Shown in pieces: positions 1 to 12,930 of a DNA stretch of 64,000 bases. How positions within the stretch are numbered: position 1 is the first letter of the stretch; every line of letters starts with the position of its first letter. A program made the position numbers and the translations under genes. The notes beneath the pieces are model-generated. The model saw only the letters and a list, made by a program, of their open reading frames with translations. It did no database searches and was not told where the DNA came from. Origin of the DNA: Isoetes taiwanensis (taxonomy: Eukaryota; Streptophyta; Lycopodiopsida; Isoetales; Isoetaceae); NCBI GenBank assembly GCA_021234155.1, contig JAJEKV010000072.1, positions 4,813,620-4,877,619 on the forward strand, given 5' to 3'.

Positions 1-578
1 CTGACCTGCATCATCGGACCGGGGAGATGTAACCCGGAGTAGTCCCGAAGGGTGATTCCTTGGGATTGCATCTCTGGAAGGCTACAGTGACGCCATAGCT
101 TGATTCAGCTCATCTGCAAAGTGTGCACAGAAGGGGCGGATGGAGTGGACAACCCTAGCCACTGTTCTATGCCAGCCAACGCCAGGTTATACCTCGGTCT
201 GCTGATCTCTTGAGACCGATCCGTCAGTCCATCCTCACAGGAGTTTGAGCCGGGGTAGAACCTGGGGTTTGGGGTGTTTTTCTTAGGACTAGATGCATCT
301 TCTTTGCCATTAGTACTTGGATGGATGTGCCACCCTTCGTGGTGGTTATTTATGTATGATTTATGCTGTATGCTAACATGTATTCACGCTTCCGCGACTT
401 AGGAGTCCCATTGAAGGCGTGGGCCGAATGACACCTCCGTGTCCTTCACCCGGGCATCTTTCTATGGATGGTCCGAGTTAGACGGAGGGCCCTGCTCATG
501 GTGAGCTGATTGCCATGGGAGGGGGAAGGCCCTCTATGTATATGTCCAGAGCGCCATATATATTCAGGGAGCGTCACA
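1..578 (+). repeat. LTR remnant (3' part of an LTR, solo or truncated)
   Basis: This stretch resembles the 3' part of the LTRs at 4860-5416 and 47200-47781: all share an 'aaagtgtgcac...ggggcggatggagtggacaaccctag' type segment, a 'tgccaccc' segment and a purine-rich 'ggagggcc' segment in the same order. It ends GCGTCACA at 571-578, like the GGACGTCACA end of the complete LTR at 15259. No tRNA primer site follows, so it is a solo LTR or a 3' LTR whose body lies outside the window. No coding potential is seen. Confidence 0.6.
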
Positions 579-893
579 TACATGAATATGTACAAGTGCC
601 ATGAATGGCACAAAAGATATTGAAACATGGAAAGGCTCACAAGTGGAGTTGAACCGGAATGTCGAACCCCATGTTAAAGGCTCCCTTATATACTAGCTAG
701 GGGCTGATTCCACAAGTTTCTAGAAGTTTGCTCCTGGAACTTTATGGAACTCTAGAAAATATTCAGAAAGGTTCTAGAGGAATACTCCTGGAACTTTTTG
801 AAAGGTTTCTAGAATACTCATTAGGAATATTCTTGATTTTCAAGAATTCTAGAGAACATTCCAAAAAGTTCTAGAGGAATATTCGTAGCATTA
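579..893. other. Host flank, TTCTAGAA-rich, no gene
   Basis: The sequence is built of imperfect direct repeats around 'ttctagaggaatactcctggaac'. It resembles the 'ggaacattctagaatattc' minisatellites near 39.1, 42.9 and 43.6 kb. The large inverted-repeat element starts at 894. I see no gene. Confidence 0.5.
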
Positions 894-916
894 GGCGGAT
901 TTGGGGTCTCAAAATG
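894..916 (+). repeat. Left terminal inverted repeat of the giant element
   Basis: Twenty-three bases starting GGCGGATTTGGGG, perfectly complementary to 32706-32728. The preceding bases are CATTA. Confidence 0.7.
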
Positions 917-1967
917 ACATCCTATCAGCCATTCCACGTCATATCTCCGCTCCTTTTTTCCCATGCCACCTAGGATACCAAACTCTCATAATTACAGATT
1001 TGCTTGGAATATTCTCCCGGAATAAGGGGGATCGCACATTTATGGCGCCATATGTATTTAATTCTGTTGGTTGTCAGACAGACTCATGCAACACGTGGCG
1101 CTTCTAAAAAGCCACTTGCATTATAGCATACCGACAACTCATGACGGTGTCTCTTGGTTTGTCAGATACCAAGCATGCGCATCACCGATCCTTGTCTTGT
1201 GCTATTTTAATTTAGAGGCCATGGCCATACAAGCTTCCCGCCTTCTACATTTCAAAATTTGAATGTGTAGGTTGAAGCTTTGTATCAGACTTTCATTTCG
1301 AGGCGCTGCCATTGCGCCTTAATAGTTCGTAAACCGGGATCTTTACTTCATCCCAATACAGGCTTCCCGCCCCCCTACAATTCGAATTTTGAATTTGCTT
1401 AATGTATAAAAGCATGAATTGTAGGAGAATGGACTTTTCGATTTCCATATGCACGTTGCAAATTTCAAAAACGAGGTTAGTAATGCGGGACGCTCGCTCA
1501 TAATGGCTTAATTGTCTTTGGGGCATACAAATTGTACACCTTCATTTTCGGCCGCGGCGATCCACGCAGATATGGAATCTCCAAATGATGTGTGGATAAG
1601 GATCCAACCCGACTACATTAATATGCTCCGGTCTTCAATCGCAAAAAGGAGGTCTAAAAATAAGAACTTAGACCTCGGCGTGTTGCGCCTTGGCGTGCTC
1701 AAAAGTGTCGACATCCGGGCGGATGGCGGTTTATATCCATTGATCCGTTGAGTGGCAAGAAACCGCCATTTCGGGACGTTTCAAGTTTAGTCCGATTTTG
1801 TGGTGACGGTGAACTCGGCCTCCTGGGATATTGTGAGAGATTGAGAGAGGATGAAGGCATTCGAATCGAATACTACAGTTCCTTGAGATGAGTCGCCCGA
1901 TTGTCACAAGAGAATTATAACTTAAAAACCAGCCTTTTTTTTCTCTCGCTTCATTACTCCAATCAGA
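917..1967. other. Left subterminal region of the giant element, no gene recognised
   Basis: About 1 kb without a convincing ORF. It includes short inverted pieces such as 'cttcccgccttctacatttcaaaatttgaatgtgtag' near 1230-1270 and a related copy at 1360-1420. It probably contains the promoter of the transposase-like gene that becomes recognisable at about 1968. Confidence 0.4.
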
Positions 1968-3693
1968 ATGAAGGAAAGGAATGATGGCTTGGGGAGAGAA
2001 ACTTCTTTAAGATACGAAGTGGACAAGTCCAAATTGGTGATAGGGCAGCTGCAAGAAAAGATCCAAGAGCTCGAAAGAGCAAACTTTGGGCTTCAATATA
2101 GGTTAAAGAATTTGAAGAAAACACCCTTGGCTTTAAGTAGAAAGGAAGAAGCACTTTTGACCGATAGAGGAACTGAAGTTTGGATCAGGTGCATTCAGAC
2201 GTTAGGTCACGGCCACAAGGTCCGTTTACAACACTAGCAAAGGCCAATTAAGATCTGGGAAAACTAGAAGCAATCTTGGTTACGTAGTGAAGAACCTAGC
2301 GACAAACAGGGAGATAGTGGACATGATTTGCAGCCCTACAACTCTTCTCTCAAGAAGATGGTATTGGTAATGGTACTAGGAGAGATCTACAAGAAGCTAG
2401 AAGAAGATGTACTGATCGCTTGTGATGATGTGGGCATCAAGAGGGCTTTGGTTACCGTTCTCTATTCAAGCCATTCCACCACGCGTTGAAAAGAATGGGC
2501 ACAAAAAAAGTATTCGGCTCCACGCCCACAAATTGTCGAGAATACAAGGGTTACTAGGACAAAAGATGGTGTATGCCATATTAGGAGAGATGGACCACGT
2601 TGAATGTGCCGGGTCCCGCCATAGCCATAAAAGATAAGAATGGCAAGGATTGTTGTGATATAGTTGGAATGAATGAACGCTAATAATCTTTGGGTTGACT
2701 CGGTTACTCTCTTACAATTCCTTGTCAAATATTATGACTTAATAGTGCGTAGAAACTAATGGTGAGATTGAAGTTTGCATAAAATTGGATGAAATGGAAC
2801 CGACCAAGTTTGAGAAGTATGAGAGGGTATCCGTTGTCATCATGAATAGAGCAATTGAGAATGCAATTGCACATGCTAAATCAAAGAGCAACAAGAATAA
2901 TAAAAAAAGATGTAGAGGACGGACGACGAGGAGAAGAAGCGTGTCGAAAAATGGTTCTTATGTCAATCAAGATGACACCGGTGGTTAGGTCTCTTTAAAG
3001 TTAGAAACCCACGAGGTATTGAAATGGGTGTTCAATCAAACCCGACATCCCGAGTCTAATATCTAGATTCGAGGGAGGGAAAAATTGCAAGTAGATCACT
3101 ATGGATCTTACAAAGTAATTTTTCACTTGGCGCCCCGATTTAAAAAAAAAACCGAGAAAGCAATGTACAACATAAGTGGAGGAGGACAAGGAACATGCAA
3201 AAGTTGTCTCAGATCGCAATCATGCAAGGAAATCAAGTAATCGGGAAGACTTGTTTCAACCTTGTCCCTTAACCAAGCAAATGCTCCTAATAGAGGAGAA
3301 GAAGATCCCAAGTTCCATGGCATTTTCCCCATTCCATTAGAGAGGGTTCATATCCGCACTTTTGCGGCTTTGTGAGAATCATCGACAAGATGATATTTTT
3401 GAGCCGCAGATTCGTGTGGAACATTTCGCACAAGAAGAGAAGAGAGGAAGGAATTAGTAGAGTTGAACATGTTCTATCGTATGTGTTTGCATGATGGCAA
3501 TGTAAGATTAGAGCTCGATGAGAAACGGGCAGGAAGAACAAGTGTGCCTCGTAAGGTGTCAATTGGAGGGGTGAAAGCTTGACGCTTCATAAAGAATCAT
3601 AGAGAGGCTCTGAACGAAAACCAGATGGGAGAAAAGGTCTATGAATTTGGAAAATTGCTGGTTGATGCGGAGCAGGACCGCACAGATGGCGTT
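1968..3693 (+). pseudogene. Transposase-like gene, 5' part, frameshifted and split by an LTR retrotransposon
   Basis: The first readable part (1968-2237) encodes an 89-residue coiled-coil segment with heptads such as LQEKIQELERANFGLQYRLK. Coding-like pieces continue in changing frames: KKMVLVMVLGEIYKKLEED near 2355-2415, a lysine/arginine-rich segment near 2890-2960, and FHGIFPIPLERVHIRTF near 3315-3370. The last is reminiscent of the conserved block preceding the catalytic part of uncharacterised transposase-like proteins of plants and invertebrates. The final frame is open from 3583 to 3693 and continues without a stop into 15265-15780 if the intervening retrotransposon and one GCGTT copy are removed. 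Family name is not certain. Several frameshifts or unrecognised introns are present, so this copy is unlikely to be functional. Confidence 0.55.
3689..3693 (+). repeat. Target-site duplication GCGTT (left copy)
   Basis: GCGTT directly precedes the TGTGAC start of the 5' LTR and is repeated directly after the GTCACA end of the 3' LTR at 15260-15264. Five-base duplications are usual for LTR retrotransposons. Confidence 0.9.
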
Positions 3694-5416
3694 TGTGACG
3701 TTTCCAAAGACAAAGATATCGCTCCCCGTGACGTATATTGTAACCGCCCGCCACGCCAGCATTACGCCACCCCGACTGACGTGTACGCCAACGTGTAGCC
3801 AAGTGGGTAGCCCCTAGGGGGCAACTTGCTAAGAATATGCATTAGTATTAATGTGCACATTTTCCAATGTACACATTAATGTGGGCACACATTTCCATGT
3901 GGCCACTTGATGCCAAGTGGGCCATACCCATAGGTGCAATTAATGTGCACATTTTCCAATGTACACATTCATTAATGTGCACACATTTCCATGTGAGCAC
4001 ATTTGGGTGCACACATTTCCATGTGGGCACATTTGGCCACCTAGCCCTTAAAGGCAAGTGGGCCCTTTTCCCAATTATCCCACATGCCTAAAGGGGATAA
4101 TTGGAAACCCTAGCCAACCCCCTTGTCTATTTAAGTAGGAGAACCCTAACTTGCCCATTTTCGTTTCTAGGGTTTTAGAACTTCTGTTTTGGGCTGCCTC
4201 AACGGCCAAAACCGCCCTCCCGCACTCGGGCCTGAGAGGATTGCAACGTTAGTTTCCCTTGATTCAAGCGTTCAGCCAGGATGGTCGAGCTCGTGTCGAG
4301 GATGAACTCAAGGATGGGGTATTTAGGTAAATTTAGTAGTCTAAACCCCATTTCACCCATCGAATCAAGAGGGTTTAGCCTCTTAAATTGCCCATAGCAG
4401 CCCTCTAGATCTCTAGATAGCAGATTCTAACTAAAGAACCTAACTCTATGATGTAGATTAGATCTAGTTCTTTAGTTCTCTGTGAAGTATATGTATGATG
4501 TATCTCTATGAACTCCTTGTATTGGGAAGGGGGGTAGAGACCCAAAGCTTTGTAGTTGATGCTCCTAGAGTAGCCTCTCTAGCACACTGTGAGATGCGGC
4601 TTTGTGCACAAGAGCCACACAGGTTGTGGGTGAAGGGGCGGGACCGGCTTATAAGGAGATTCGTGTTCGACTCGAAGGCGATCCCTATGGTGTGTTAGTC
4701 TTTGCTTAGGGATCATTGTGACTAGGTCTAATGGCTTGCCCGCTGCGTGTGGGCAAGGCATGGGCTCGACACTGCGTGAGGTAGTGGATATGACCTTCCA
4801 TTGAGTTCAAGTCAGAATAAGGCAAAGGCCCTCTAGTCACCTTGAGTCAAGATGTAGATCTCGGAGGGAGTGATCCCTACCCGCCCCATCGGAACCGGGA
4901 GATGAAACCGTGAATAGCCCTTTGGCTATGCATCCCGCTGGCTACTGATCGGAGTCCCAACACTTTTCAGCCTACCGCAAAAGTGTGCACGGGAGGGGCG
5001 GATGGAGTGGACAACCCTAAGCCATGTTCTTATGCCGCCCAAATCCATTGCCATGAATTCCGCCCGCAATGAACTGAGACCCAAGCCGCCGGCCCTCCCT
5101 TTGAGTCCGAGCCTTGGGTAGGATTTCCTCTATGCATTGTGCCGATCATTGTCTTTGTGTGATGTGATGTGCCACCCGTAAGGGTGGGTATATGTGTTGC
5201 TCTTATATACCCGACATGTATGTTTACGCCAAGCAGCTGTTAGGTAGGCCCCGAGGGAGACGGGGTACAATGACCCTTTCACTCTTCCCACCGAACCCGG
5301 CCACGGTTGCGGTGTTATGTGAAGGGCCCTCAGATTCGGCATGGAGCTGGTATGGGGAAGAACTCCTCATTTTGTATCACGGTGAGTGCACCGTGATGCG
5401 AGTAGGGGACGCCACA
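3694..5416 (+). repeat. 5' LTR
   Basis: The LTR runs from TGTGACG to GCCACA. It contains a U3 tract of repeated 'acacatttccatgtg' and 'aatgtgcacattttccaatgtac' modules (3840-4040), a TATA-like TATTTAA at 4128-4134, and a U5-like region shared with the LTR remnants at 1-578 and about 47200-47781. Compared with the 3' LTR it has many small differences, mostly in G+C-rich stretches. Confidence 0.9.
4128..4134 (+). promoter_or_regulatory. TATA-like box of the 5' LTR promoter
   Basis: TATTTAA lies 435 bases into the LTR, downstream of the repeated U3 modules, and is conserved in the 3' LTR at 13977-13983. Start of the R region is expected shortly downstream. Promoter role is inferred from position. 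Confidence 0.5.
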
Positions 5417-5417
5417 A

Positions 5418-5430
5418 TGGTATCGTGAGC
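5418..5430 (+). other. Primer-binding site (initiator Met tRNA type)
   Basis: TGGTATCGTGAGC lies one base after the 5' LTR. It resembles TGGTATCAGAGC, the usual plant initiator-tRNA primer site, with differences in the middle. Confidence 0.75.
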
Positions 5431-5617
5431 AATGTTCTTGGAGACCAAGAGCAAAGCACCGACCATGCTCCCAGAGTACTAACTTGATAGGATCCTCAAA
5501 CCTCGAGTAGCGGGAAATTTTTTTCTGGGGTAGAGCTAGTAATTATCTAAGATTAGGATAATTAGAGAACATAGGCACTTAAGAGATCCTACTAAATTTC
5601 AGGCACTCTTAATAATG

Positions 5618-6712
5618 ACTCCAAGAGTGCGCCAGAGCATGTTAGGTTCAGACCTAATGGCCCTCTCAAAGCACTCTTAGAGTAGTCACCCCATATGAAC
5701 CCTAGAACTTGGCCTTAGGAACTCCAAATGGTAAAATAAAAGATGAAATCCCAATCAAAAAGCTTCGAAATAGCTAGAATTATATGTTAAAAACATCTAA
5801 AAACATTATACAAGTCACTTTTTGAACACGATTTCCAAGAGTGCGCCAGAGTATAGTTAGGTCCCGACCTACCCTCCTCACAAGACTCTTAGAGTCATCC
5901 CTAAAAAGTGACCTCAAAAATTGATCATAACTTACTCAAATGGTAAAGGTAATAATAGAATCTTGTTTATAATGATTAAATTAGTGGGAAACGCATGTTA
6001 AATTGTGTAAAGGGATAAGTTTAGAGCGAAAGGGACAACACCTCTAAGGGTGCGCCAGGCATAGTTAGGTTCTGATCTAATACCCTCCTCAAGATGCTTA
6101 GAGGGGTTCGAGAGAAAATAGTTGAAGAAGACCTAGCCCGATTCGAGATATGGAGGATTTCATCAACAAACCAAGAAATTAAGCAAGGCGTAGATGGAGG
6201 TCGCGGGCAACACTTGAAGACTCATTGCGCGCACGCTCCCGCTTAAAAGACACCGAGAGACATGAGACCGGGCGTAAGTACATCAAGAGGACAGATAAAT
6301 AGAACACAAGCCGCTTTTTGTAACTAACGTGTTTATATGTGATGTATGAAAATTTAATAATAAAGATATATAGTCGATTTAAAATGTGTATTCATTAGGT
6401 ACAAAGAGACGAGCAAATGCGATATTTTTGATCAACGATTCCAAGAGTGCGCTTGAGCATAGTTAGGTCCCAACCTAACCCCCTCCTCACAAGACTCTTA
6501 GAGTCATCCACCAACCGGGGCCTTGATTAGCCCCTACTTGCTCCAAACGTAGTAATAAACAAAGAAACTTGCATTTAGGAAGAAAACTAATAGGAATTTA
6601 CCCTCCCAAAGGGATTCTTGGCATCCATTAGGCGTAGATAGGCCAATGATTCCAAGAGTGCGCCAGAGGCCACTTAGGTCCCAACCTAACACCCCCCGCG
6701 CACTCTTAGAGA
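5618..6712 (+). repeat. Tandem array of five hairpin-bearing units in the retrotransposon leader
   Basis: Five related units lie at 5618-5683, 5832-5895, 6041-6106, 6438-6505 and 6650-6712. Each has an outer pairing (CCAAGAGTGCGCC with ...ACTCTTAGAG) and an inner stem GTTAGGT-loop-ACCTAAC with a four-base loop. Starts are spaced 214, 209, 397 and 212 bases, so the underlying period is about 210 with one unit missing. Sequence between units is only weakly similar ('gaactccaaatggtaaa', 'gagctccaaatcgc'), so the hairpin is the better conserved part. Position just after the primer-binding site suggests a role in the RNA leader such as packaging or dimerisation; this is inference. Confidence 0.7.
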
Positions 6713-9700
6713 CGTCCCAATTTTTCAAACCCCATAACTTGAGCTACAGAGCTCCAAATCGCTTGAAATTTGTTGCAATAGGACCGTTAGACAGCCTAGA
6801 ATCCATTTATGACCTCAAATTAGGCTAGAAATGTCAAACTTTAGCTCAAAATGACCAAAATTGCTCAAACCCTTGAATTGTTTTTCCAAACTATGGTTTG
6901 TTTGTAAATAGAAGCATACCCCATTAGTACCACAAGTATTGCTCGCCCAAAGCTGATGCCTTACTCCAAGGTAGAAGTGCCCAAGAACACCCCTTTGTTA
7001 TAGTCATCTAAACCTCAAAGATAGCAAATCAAGTCCAACTGTTGGTACATCACCTCTGCCATGCCAAAAGCATAAACATTGACCTAATTTTGTGTCCTTC
7101 TAATAGAGTTTGACCTATACATACCGCCACATTCACACTCCCTATTGCCGGGATACCTAGAAAGGAGCTAGAGTCTAGAGCTGCCCAAGTCACTCTCGGT
7201 GTGTAGAGATTGGACCCCCCAAACCAACTTTGCTAGGACCTTAGAGTATGCCTCAAACATCGTGGAGGTCCCTGCAAAACAAACCCTCATTTCATGCCAT
7301 ACCACACGCCTAATGTCCATAGACTTGTAGATTAAAGAGATGTCTCCAATAATGCCGCCGAGCCATCTTGCTTGCTTATAGAGCCCAAAAAAGGTAGGAG
7401 AGCCCTTCAAGTAGACCCTTAGACTCTAGGATATACGAGAGTTGCTTTCAAGTACAGGCCGAGCCACGAGGACGAGCGAGAGGCTTAACTTCTTGAAGAC
7501 ATCAAGGTCCCAAACCATGTACAAACAGATAAGAAGAGGAGACCGAAAAGGCACCCAAGAGAGGGAAGCACAACGACAAACACCTCAACCGACAAACGAG
7601 TAGAACAGACACCACCGACCTGTCATCAATCTCCATCAAATGGGAAGAATATTGGTAACCAACGGCACCAAGAATGTTCTAGATGTCAACCTCCGCTACC
7701 ACGCCCACGAGCTCACATCGAAAAAAGAGGATCTCAACGCCTTCACCAACTCGACGCGCACATGAGTTTCAAATGGAAGAACGCGAGACAACAAAATACG
7801 TGCGGTGAAGATGTTAGGCATCGATGTCGCTAGCATCACGAGCTAGGGCCGAGGGCATAATCTTCCGCCGAGGAGACAACTCATGGCGCTTACACAGTTT
7901 ATAGAAACCGGAGGGAAGATCACCACGACCTTGCAGCCCAAAGCAAAGCCGCCAACGCCAACAAAAGGAGTAACCAAGCTAGGCAACCACAAAGCACCTA
8001 AGGCTGACCAAGATGAGCCTCCAGCCCCTTGCACCAGCCAGGAGAACTTTCATCGGTTCCAAAAGGTAGGAGACCATGAGAGGGAGGAGACGATATCAAG
8101 GAACATTTCGACTCAAGGCCCTCAGACAAGACTAGGGGCAAGACCAAGAAGGAGAATATTCTCGCTCAAACAGAATTCCGGACCCGGGAACACCTAGAAA
8201 CCAAAAAGGAAGGATTGGCTTTACCACGCCAGCCAAGGAGTGCGTGACTCGAATGGAATGGTTAGGACCCAAGGGACGGAGGGAGACGACCTAGCCGCCA
8301 GGTAGAAATCACGCAAAGGCTTACCGTATGAGCTACGGTAAGTGCAATGGAGATGACCACACTTCCAGCACGTGAGAGCCACCCCTAATGAAGCAAAGCC
8401 CAAGCAACAGAGTCGCGACTCGGAAATTCAACTGCGGGGGAATGACAATGCCCGCCCTCACCACGACATCTCGTGAGCTCTCAAGACATTCAAGAATGCC
8501 CGACAGCAACAGCCAGTGACCCTACTCAAGCTCGACCAATGGCACCGCTCTAATAAGCAATCTTGCAACAACACACCGCATGTAGGGACGTGAGCGGTTA
8601 CCGCATTCCTCGCGACGAACATACACAACAAGGAGGAGCATCTTTTTCAAGGGATCACATCGACGAACACTCTTCGCAACTTGAGGTGATCAGCTCGGAT
8701 CAGACATAAAGCTCAACAATAGTAGCAAGATCTCAAGGAATCCCTGAGTCAACCCCGAATCTAAGAAGATGCAGCAAAACCAAGAATCAAATGCGATAGG
8801 AGGAAGGGAAACCTAGAGGAGTATAAATAATTAGGTAGATCTTCGAAGTTGTTTTGCAAAAGTGGATGAATTAAAATCCCAATGTAAATGCGTATATGTC
8901 TATTGTATATCTAGGATGTCCACATATATAGTGGAGAAACATGGGTTTAAAGTCATGTTTTACTTGATTGAAGCGCTTAGATCGAAGCTCCTTCACTCGA
9001 CTACCAAAGGAGGAAGCAAGGAGGCACAACTATAGCCCAAGATCAAAATGGAAGAGCAACTACGAGGGAGAAACGACGAGAGGCCAAGCAAACCTTCAAC
9101 TCCAAACACTTCGAAATGCCCTCAGCGTAAGACCGCCGGCCACCCAATGTTAGAATAAGAGACAACACCCATCATGTCAAGATCATCAACGCTGGGCACT
9201 GTGACATCGTCGGCTAACACTACCTCTTGTAGCGATTGGCAAAGACTTGACTAACTTATGACATGAGTGGCCTCAACAATGGAAGGAGGAACACCCCACA
9301 TCAACGCGAGCCAACTAAGAAGGCAACATCTCGACGACCATAATCCCACCTTGTGGTAATATAGGGTGATGCGCTATGACACGCGGTATTAGATGGAGAT
9401 GCACGCATTTAAAGGCACCGCGATGAGGAGACATGCCTCCAACAACTAGGTGACGGCTTCCGCCGTACTCCTACCAAGAATTAGAAGAGAAGAAGCCGAC
9501 CATATCTCCGACATGTGGCACGCCAAACGCCCAAGGTAGAAGCATTCTAATAACCTTAACGACAAGGCGATAGCAACTGAAGCACCTTCTCGCAAAAAGA
9601 GAGTTCAAGATAATAGCCAAGCTATTCAACGACAAGAGTATATCTAAAGCGTGTACTTCTTCAACTCAAGGGTCAAGTTGCAAGAGATATAAGGATCCAT

Positions 9701-12700
9701 CATCCCGACAATATAGCCAGCAGGAGGAGAGCCATGATGCTTTACTTGCCGGAGAGACCTATATGCATGCATAGAGGGACAAAGGTCGTGAACCGAAGCT
9801 GGAGAAGTGCTAGCAACCGACTTCTTCCACGAGCTCCCTAGAGGCAATGGGAGGACCAAACCTGAAGAGCACAATCAAAGCCACCGGAGGGTACCTCAAG
9901 GCAAGAAGACGGATAGCACCGCGGGAACGCGGTTAACGCCAAGCCATGCGATCGAGGGATCAAACGAGGAAGTTTGGAAGCTCGATGGAGAACCAACTAG
10001 GTGAGGCGAAAGCCGATGACTTGCACGCCGCCTTGCATGCAACTTGGTGAACCCAAGGATGAACGATTCAAAGAACAATCTGTAGAAGAGAACAACTCCG
10101 AGGAGTATAGCCAAAGGAATCGCCAAGACGGCCTCAAGAGATTTCCAAATAGCTTCAAGTATCATGAAGGGGGGGAACAATTATTGCCCGAGAACGGGAT
10201 CAAGAAGCGCACTGAAATGTCCGGAGCATCAACGACAAGCACACCTTAGTTAGAATGTGATGCAAAGCGGTTGTGCCATACCGACAAACGCCTAAGGCCC
10301 AAGTATTTCAACAAGTTACCCGGGGTATGAGTGACGCATACAAATAGGAGGATATAGATCGTCAACACCATTGCACCGGGAGGAACACCGATGACATTGC
10401 CAAGGAGTAGGTGCGCAACTTCGGAAGGGAGGCACAAGGGAGACCTAATAGCTCTAGTAGTATAATTGTAATTATGTAAGCTATATGTTTTGCATGTATA
10501 GTTCCCTTGTTATTCCTTCCCCTCCCATAGCGTAACAGATCAAAGGAAGAGATGTTATGCAAGTTGCGGTGGGTGAAGCAATCAACATCGCCAACACTCT
10601 TCGGCAACTCGACGTATGAGGCATCGATGGAGTTTAAGAAACAATATCGATAATCGAGTCGCCCCTTAGCCGCCAAGACAAAGAGTTCAAGATGAAAGAT
10701 CTCTTTCAACGGGCGCCACCTTCAGCTTTTGAAAAGCGGCATGGAAGATTTCAAGTGATCAACTACGCCATCAAAGCCACCAGCAATGAGAGGCTCCTAG
10801 CTTAACAACGCCAACCTCTACTTCAAAGAGCAGCCACCGCCAAGGAGACCAAGTATCGGCGACTTAAGAACGTTACCTTGCTCCTTCAAGCAAAGTAACG
10901 AGCCGGATGAGCTTCTAGCAAGCTCAAAGATCTAAGGCCACGGGGCCTAGTAGGTTAAATGTATGGATGGTAACATCCATATTGGGATTAGAAGGCATTT
11001 CGGATGATATTCTCACGAAAGGATTTGCCCCAATATTGAGCTAAGCGCCAAGATTGGGAAGGAAATGCATAGGAGTAACTATAATTATACACGATTGTTA
11101 ACAGACATCCAATGTATTGAAACCACTTGGTGAGATTGATCTCTCACTAAGAAGGAATCATTACTAGGATAATTGTTGACCATGTATAAATCTAGTATCT
11201 CCTAAAGAATAATCCAAGCGAAAGAAAAGAAGTAATCTAACAAGTCCGCCAACTTGTTACGATGACATCAATTGGATTGGTAGGAATATTCCAAGAGTTT
11301 AAATAACTAAGAAAGGGGAATCTCTAAAATAATAAAATAATAGTACATGCAAGGTACATCTAAAATAAGAATTATAGTAATCAAATAGTCTTTTGAGACA
11401 AAAGGAATTGTCATGATGACAAAACCTTGTGGTTTAGAATCGTTCTAACTAAGTAGGTAACCCATGTAAATAATAAAGCGTATAACCTCTTAAGGGGAGA
11501 GAATAGATATGACGTTGTGTACAACGTCATTGAAGGGGTTGAGGACCAATTTCTTTTCAAGAAAGTGGGAGGGCTCAATCTTATGATTGAACGCATTTGT
11601 ATCGAATTGACCGTAGAATAGAGTTCACTCCCGGCAATGGCCGTTTAATAGAGCGTAAAATAGATAGATACCTTAGGCTCGGGAGGCCTTCAACGCGTCG
11701 AGGCCCGACGTAGTAGCTAACTACACCAATGAAGTGGAGCAAAACTATGGGAGCAATGCAACGACCAAGTCATCTCCAAAGTACTCAACGCTTGACTCAA
11801 TGGGTGGATCGTTCTAGCCTTAGGTAAGGTGTGCGCATGTATTATAAGCTTTAATGTGTCTTATTGATAAGTTAAATATAGATCCTAATAAGTTGCATAG
11901 AAATTGTTGCATGTATATGTATCATAGGGAAATAAGTTAAATAACAACGATAATGTGAGGTAGCATGTTAATTGATCCTTCGCAGGGACGCTAATTCCTT
12001 CCAAGGATAGCTATATGACCTCGGGGTCCTTATAAATATAGATAGAAAATAGAATTCGGATATACTTAAGTATATCTTAGGGATATATTTCCAAGGGTAA
12101 TGCAGGACCCAAGGAAGAGAATAAGAAGCACATCTAATTCTTGTGTATGATAATTAAAACCTTGTCTATGTAACAATAGGTCTAAGTAGGGTTAGTGTTT
12201 AAATAATCACATCTAAAAGTCGTTAAATATTGCAAAGCTTAGAGTAAATTTAATTGTGCTATCGGAAGTAATATATCCAATACTATGATAATGTTAATTC
12301 ATAAATATTACCTTAGGGTAATTATGTTAATCACATGCATTAAGGGAGCCAGAAAAAAAAAATTGGCCGTGCATGTCGATTTGTGTTTAGATTAGTTTCA
12401 TGTGTAGTTAAGATTAATCTGCGCATGCAACCTATGCTTGGTATGGATTGCATGCGTTGTTACCGATGATGAGACCACTACGGTGATCTCTAGGGCGTGG
12501 TGTAATGTCAATGTAGGCATGACCGCGTTTCCGCCTGGACGAGTGGAAGGTAGATTAGAAAGTCTACTTCTGTCCCACGGAAGTAGATGACCTCGAGAGA
12601 AAGGAGGTCATTAAGGAATGCATTGATAGGAAAGGCACCTTTAGCCCCATATATGCTTTGATAGGAGGAATCTATCCTTCACGCCCCCACGGGAAGGATA

Positions 12701-12930
12701 TCCTCCACTGGGCAACTAGAGGTGTAGGCATGAGCGGCATATAGGCATATAGGCCGTCTCCACGGGCCATAATGGAAGATCCACCCTCTTCCCACGCAGG
12801 AGATTAGCCATGCATCCATGTAGATAGGTGGGGTGGTCACCATATAACCAAAATTTTTTGTAATAATTAATAATAGGTAGTGTCGACTGCCGCAGCCAAT
12901 AGAGCTCAGGGAGGGCAAGGAGGTCGACCA
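6713..12930. other. Retrotransposon interior, no intact gene
   Basis: Only short ORFs occur. The longest are a 104-codon + strand ORF at 7883-8197 (basic, proline- and lysine-rich, possibly a gag remnant) and a 115-codon - strand ORF at 10362-10709 without recognisable motifs. On the minus strand near 8330-8370 the reading LTCWKCGHLHC resembles a damaged CCHC zinc knuckle. No polymerase or integrase signature was found. Most of this stretch appears to be decayed internal sequence. Confidence 0.5.

Noticed and set aside
3848-4091. ORFs in both strands of the LTR (repeated again at 13725-13907)
   Set aside because: Products of short U3 repeats; the frames are not preserved between the two LTRs apart from the repeats.
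5618-6712. CRISPR-like array
   Set aside because: Repeats are diverged, ~65 bases, spaced ~210 bases, and sit in a retrotransposon leader of a plant genome.
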